A stretch of 6,012 nt of DNA from T1SED10-198M sp003554345 [NCBI: Candidatus Sumerlaeota bacterium] (GTDB lineage: Bacteria > Sumerlaeota > T1SED10-198M): the NCBI GenBank assembly GCA_003554345.1, contig PWGE01000434.1, forward strand, positions 1 through 6,012, written 5' to 3'. Positions 5,365 to 6,012 of the stretch are shown here, piece after piece. The position numbers and the translations under genes were made by a program. How positions within the stretch are numbered: the first letter of the stretch is position 1; each line of letters starts with the position of its first letter. The notes under the pieces are model-generated. The model had not been told where the DNA came from. It worked only from the letters and a program-made list of their open reading frames with translations, and did not search any database.

Positions 5365-6012
5365 TTAATTCTTCCTTATTTGATGGAGGGTGAGATAGGC
5401 TTTCCCTTTTTTGTTTAAGGGAAAGGCATAACACGGCAGTTTTACACTTTGAGGTCGAAATGCTTCTTTGAACCTTATAAGAGAACGTTGTTGTTGAGAG
5501 GCACCAAGATCCAGATAACGGATTTGCCCCGCATAAGATTGACAGATTTTCCATATGATGAGGCTATGGGCATTAAGATGGTAGTAAGCTCTCTTACCCA
5601 TGGCAAAAGCATAATGGATAATGTTTTTTCCTCTGTAAAAAAGGGATCCGGCGATAATCTGTTTGTTCTTACAGGCAACGTAAAACTCAAGGGCAGAACC
5701 CAACTCCGAAAAAGCATGCTGAAAATAAGATCTTGAATACTTCATGCCTTTCTTTGCGCTGTTTTTGGGGAGTGATTCTTCATAAAGTTTCCATGCCAGC
5801 CCGGCAGCCTCTTCTTCCTCATAGAGCTCTACCGTTACCCCTTTTTTAAGAGCTCGCCGGATGTCATTTCGTTTACGGGAAGTATAACAATTCCAGATTT
5901 TTTCAGGTGTCCCTTCCAGTTCCAGGATATGTGTTTCATTGTCCTCTTTCAGAATGCCTTCCTGGTATGTGGCAGATTGTAAGGGATTATTATGAATGAG
6001 AAGCATATCAGC
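5365..6012 (-). CDS. FemAB-like / GNAT-fold acyl- or aminoacyltransferase, 5' end cut by window edge
   Basis: C-terminal part of a protein in the FemAB/Acetyltransf_6 group. These have a GNAT-type fold and transfer amino acids from aminoacyl-tRNA to peptidoglycan precursors, or other acyl groups. The frame is open to the right edge: two codons precede the first ATG (6006), so the true start probably lies outside. Family members usually have over 300 residues and only 215 codons are here. Counting from the ATG at 6006, the marks are: SRKRNDIRRALKKGV (43-57), the basic motif of FemAB proteins; YVACKNKQIIAGSLFYRGKN (109-128), a GNAT-like strand pair; HLNAHSLIIWKICQ (143-156); YLDLGAS (164-170); and RFKEAFRP (178-185). 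It ends three bases before htrA, so the two share a transcript. The donor and acceptor cannot be told from this fragment. An acyltransferase for polysaccharide or another substrate is possible, so a peptidoglycan role is inference only. Confidence 0.82.
   Translation of the reverse strand, partial: ADMLLIHNNPLQSATYQEGILKEDNETHILELEGTPEKIWNCYTSRKRNDIRRALKKGVTVELYEEEEAAGLAWKLYEESLPKNSAKKGMKYSRSYFQHAFSELGSALEFYVACKNKQIIAGSLFYRGKNIIHYAFAMGKRAYYHLNAHSLIIWKICQSYAGQIRYLDLGASQQQRSLIRFKEAFRPQSVKLPCYAFPLNKKGKAYLTLHQIRKN

Noticed and set aside
5195-5554. Minus-strand frame of 119 codons bridging the femAB-like gene and htrA
   Set aside because: It overlaps the ends of two well-supported genes in another frame, has no family resemblance and is not needed to explain the three-base junction.

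Overview
The window is an ordinary, tightly packed stretch of bacterial chromosome. All six genes lie on the minus strand, so they are read from right to left. Composition is moderately AT-rich. The proteins imply a cell with an inner membrane and a periplasm-like compartment: two carry export signals (an HtrA protease and a SurA/PrsA-like foldase), and a slipin/NfeD pair sits in the membrane. A diderm fits best. The proteins look somewhat spirochaete-like to me, but that is only an impression and I would not assign a phylum from this window.

In order of transcription: (1) the C-terminal part of a FemAB/GNAT-fold aminoacyl- or acyltransferase, entering from the right edge (6012-5365); (2) an HtrA/DegS-type serine protease with one PDZ domain (5361-4291), three bases after the first gene and surely co-transcribed with it; (3) a 292-base intergenic region (4290-3999) with several inverted and direct repeats but no gene; (4) an RluD-family 23S rRNA pseudouridine synthase (3998-3036); (5) a 552-residue exported protein with two parvulin-like modules (3002-1344); (6) a short NfeD-family membrane protein (1327-878); (7) a slipin (SPFH/band 7) protein running off the left edge (878-1), whose start codon overlaps the NfeD stop codon.

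Apart from rluD the theme is envelope quality control: a protease, a foldase or chaperone, a membrane scaffold pair and a possible peptidoglycan-modifying enzyme. A good sigma-70-like promoter (TTGAAA, 18 bases, TATAAT) starts inside the last codons of rluD and should drive the foldase-nfeD-slipin unit separately from rluD.

I found no mobile element, CRISPR array, tRNA or rRNA, and no clearly new system. The points most worth a second look are the duplicated parvulin protein, in which both modules lack the usual histidines, the exact 11-residue repeat in the slipin tail, and the paired repeats in the htrA-rluD gap.
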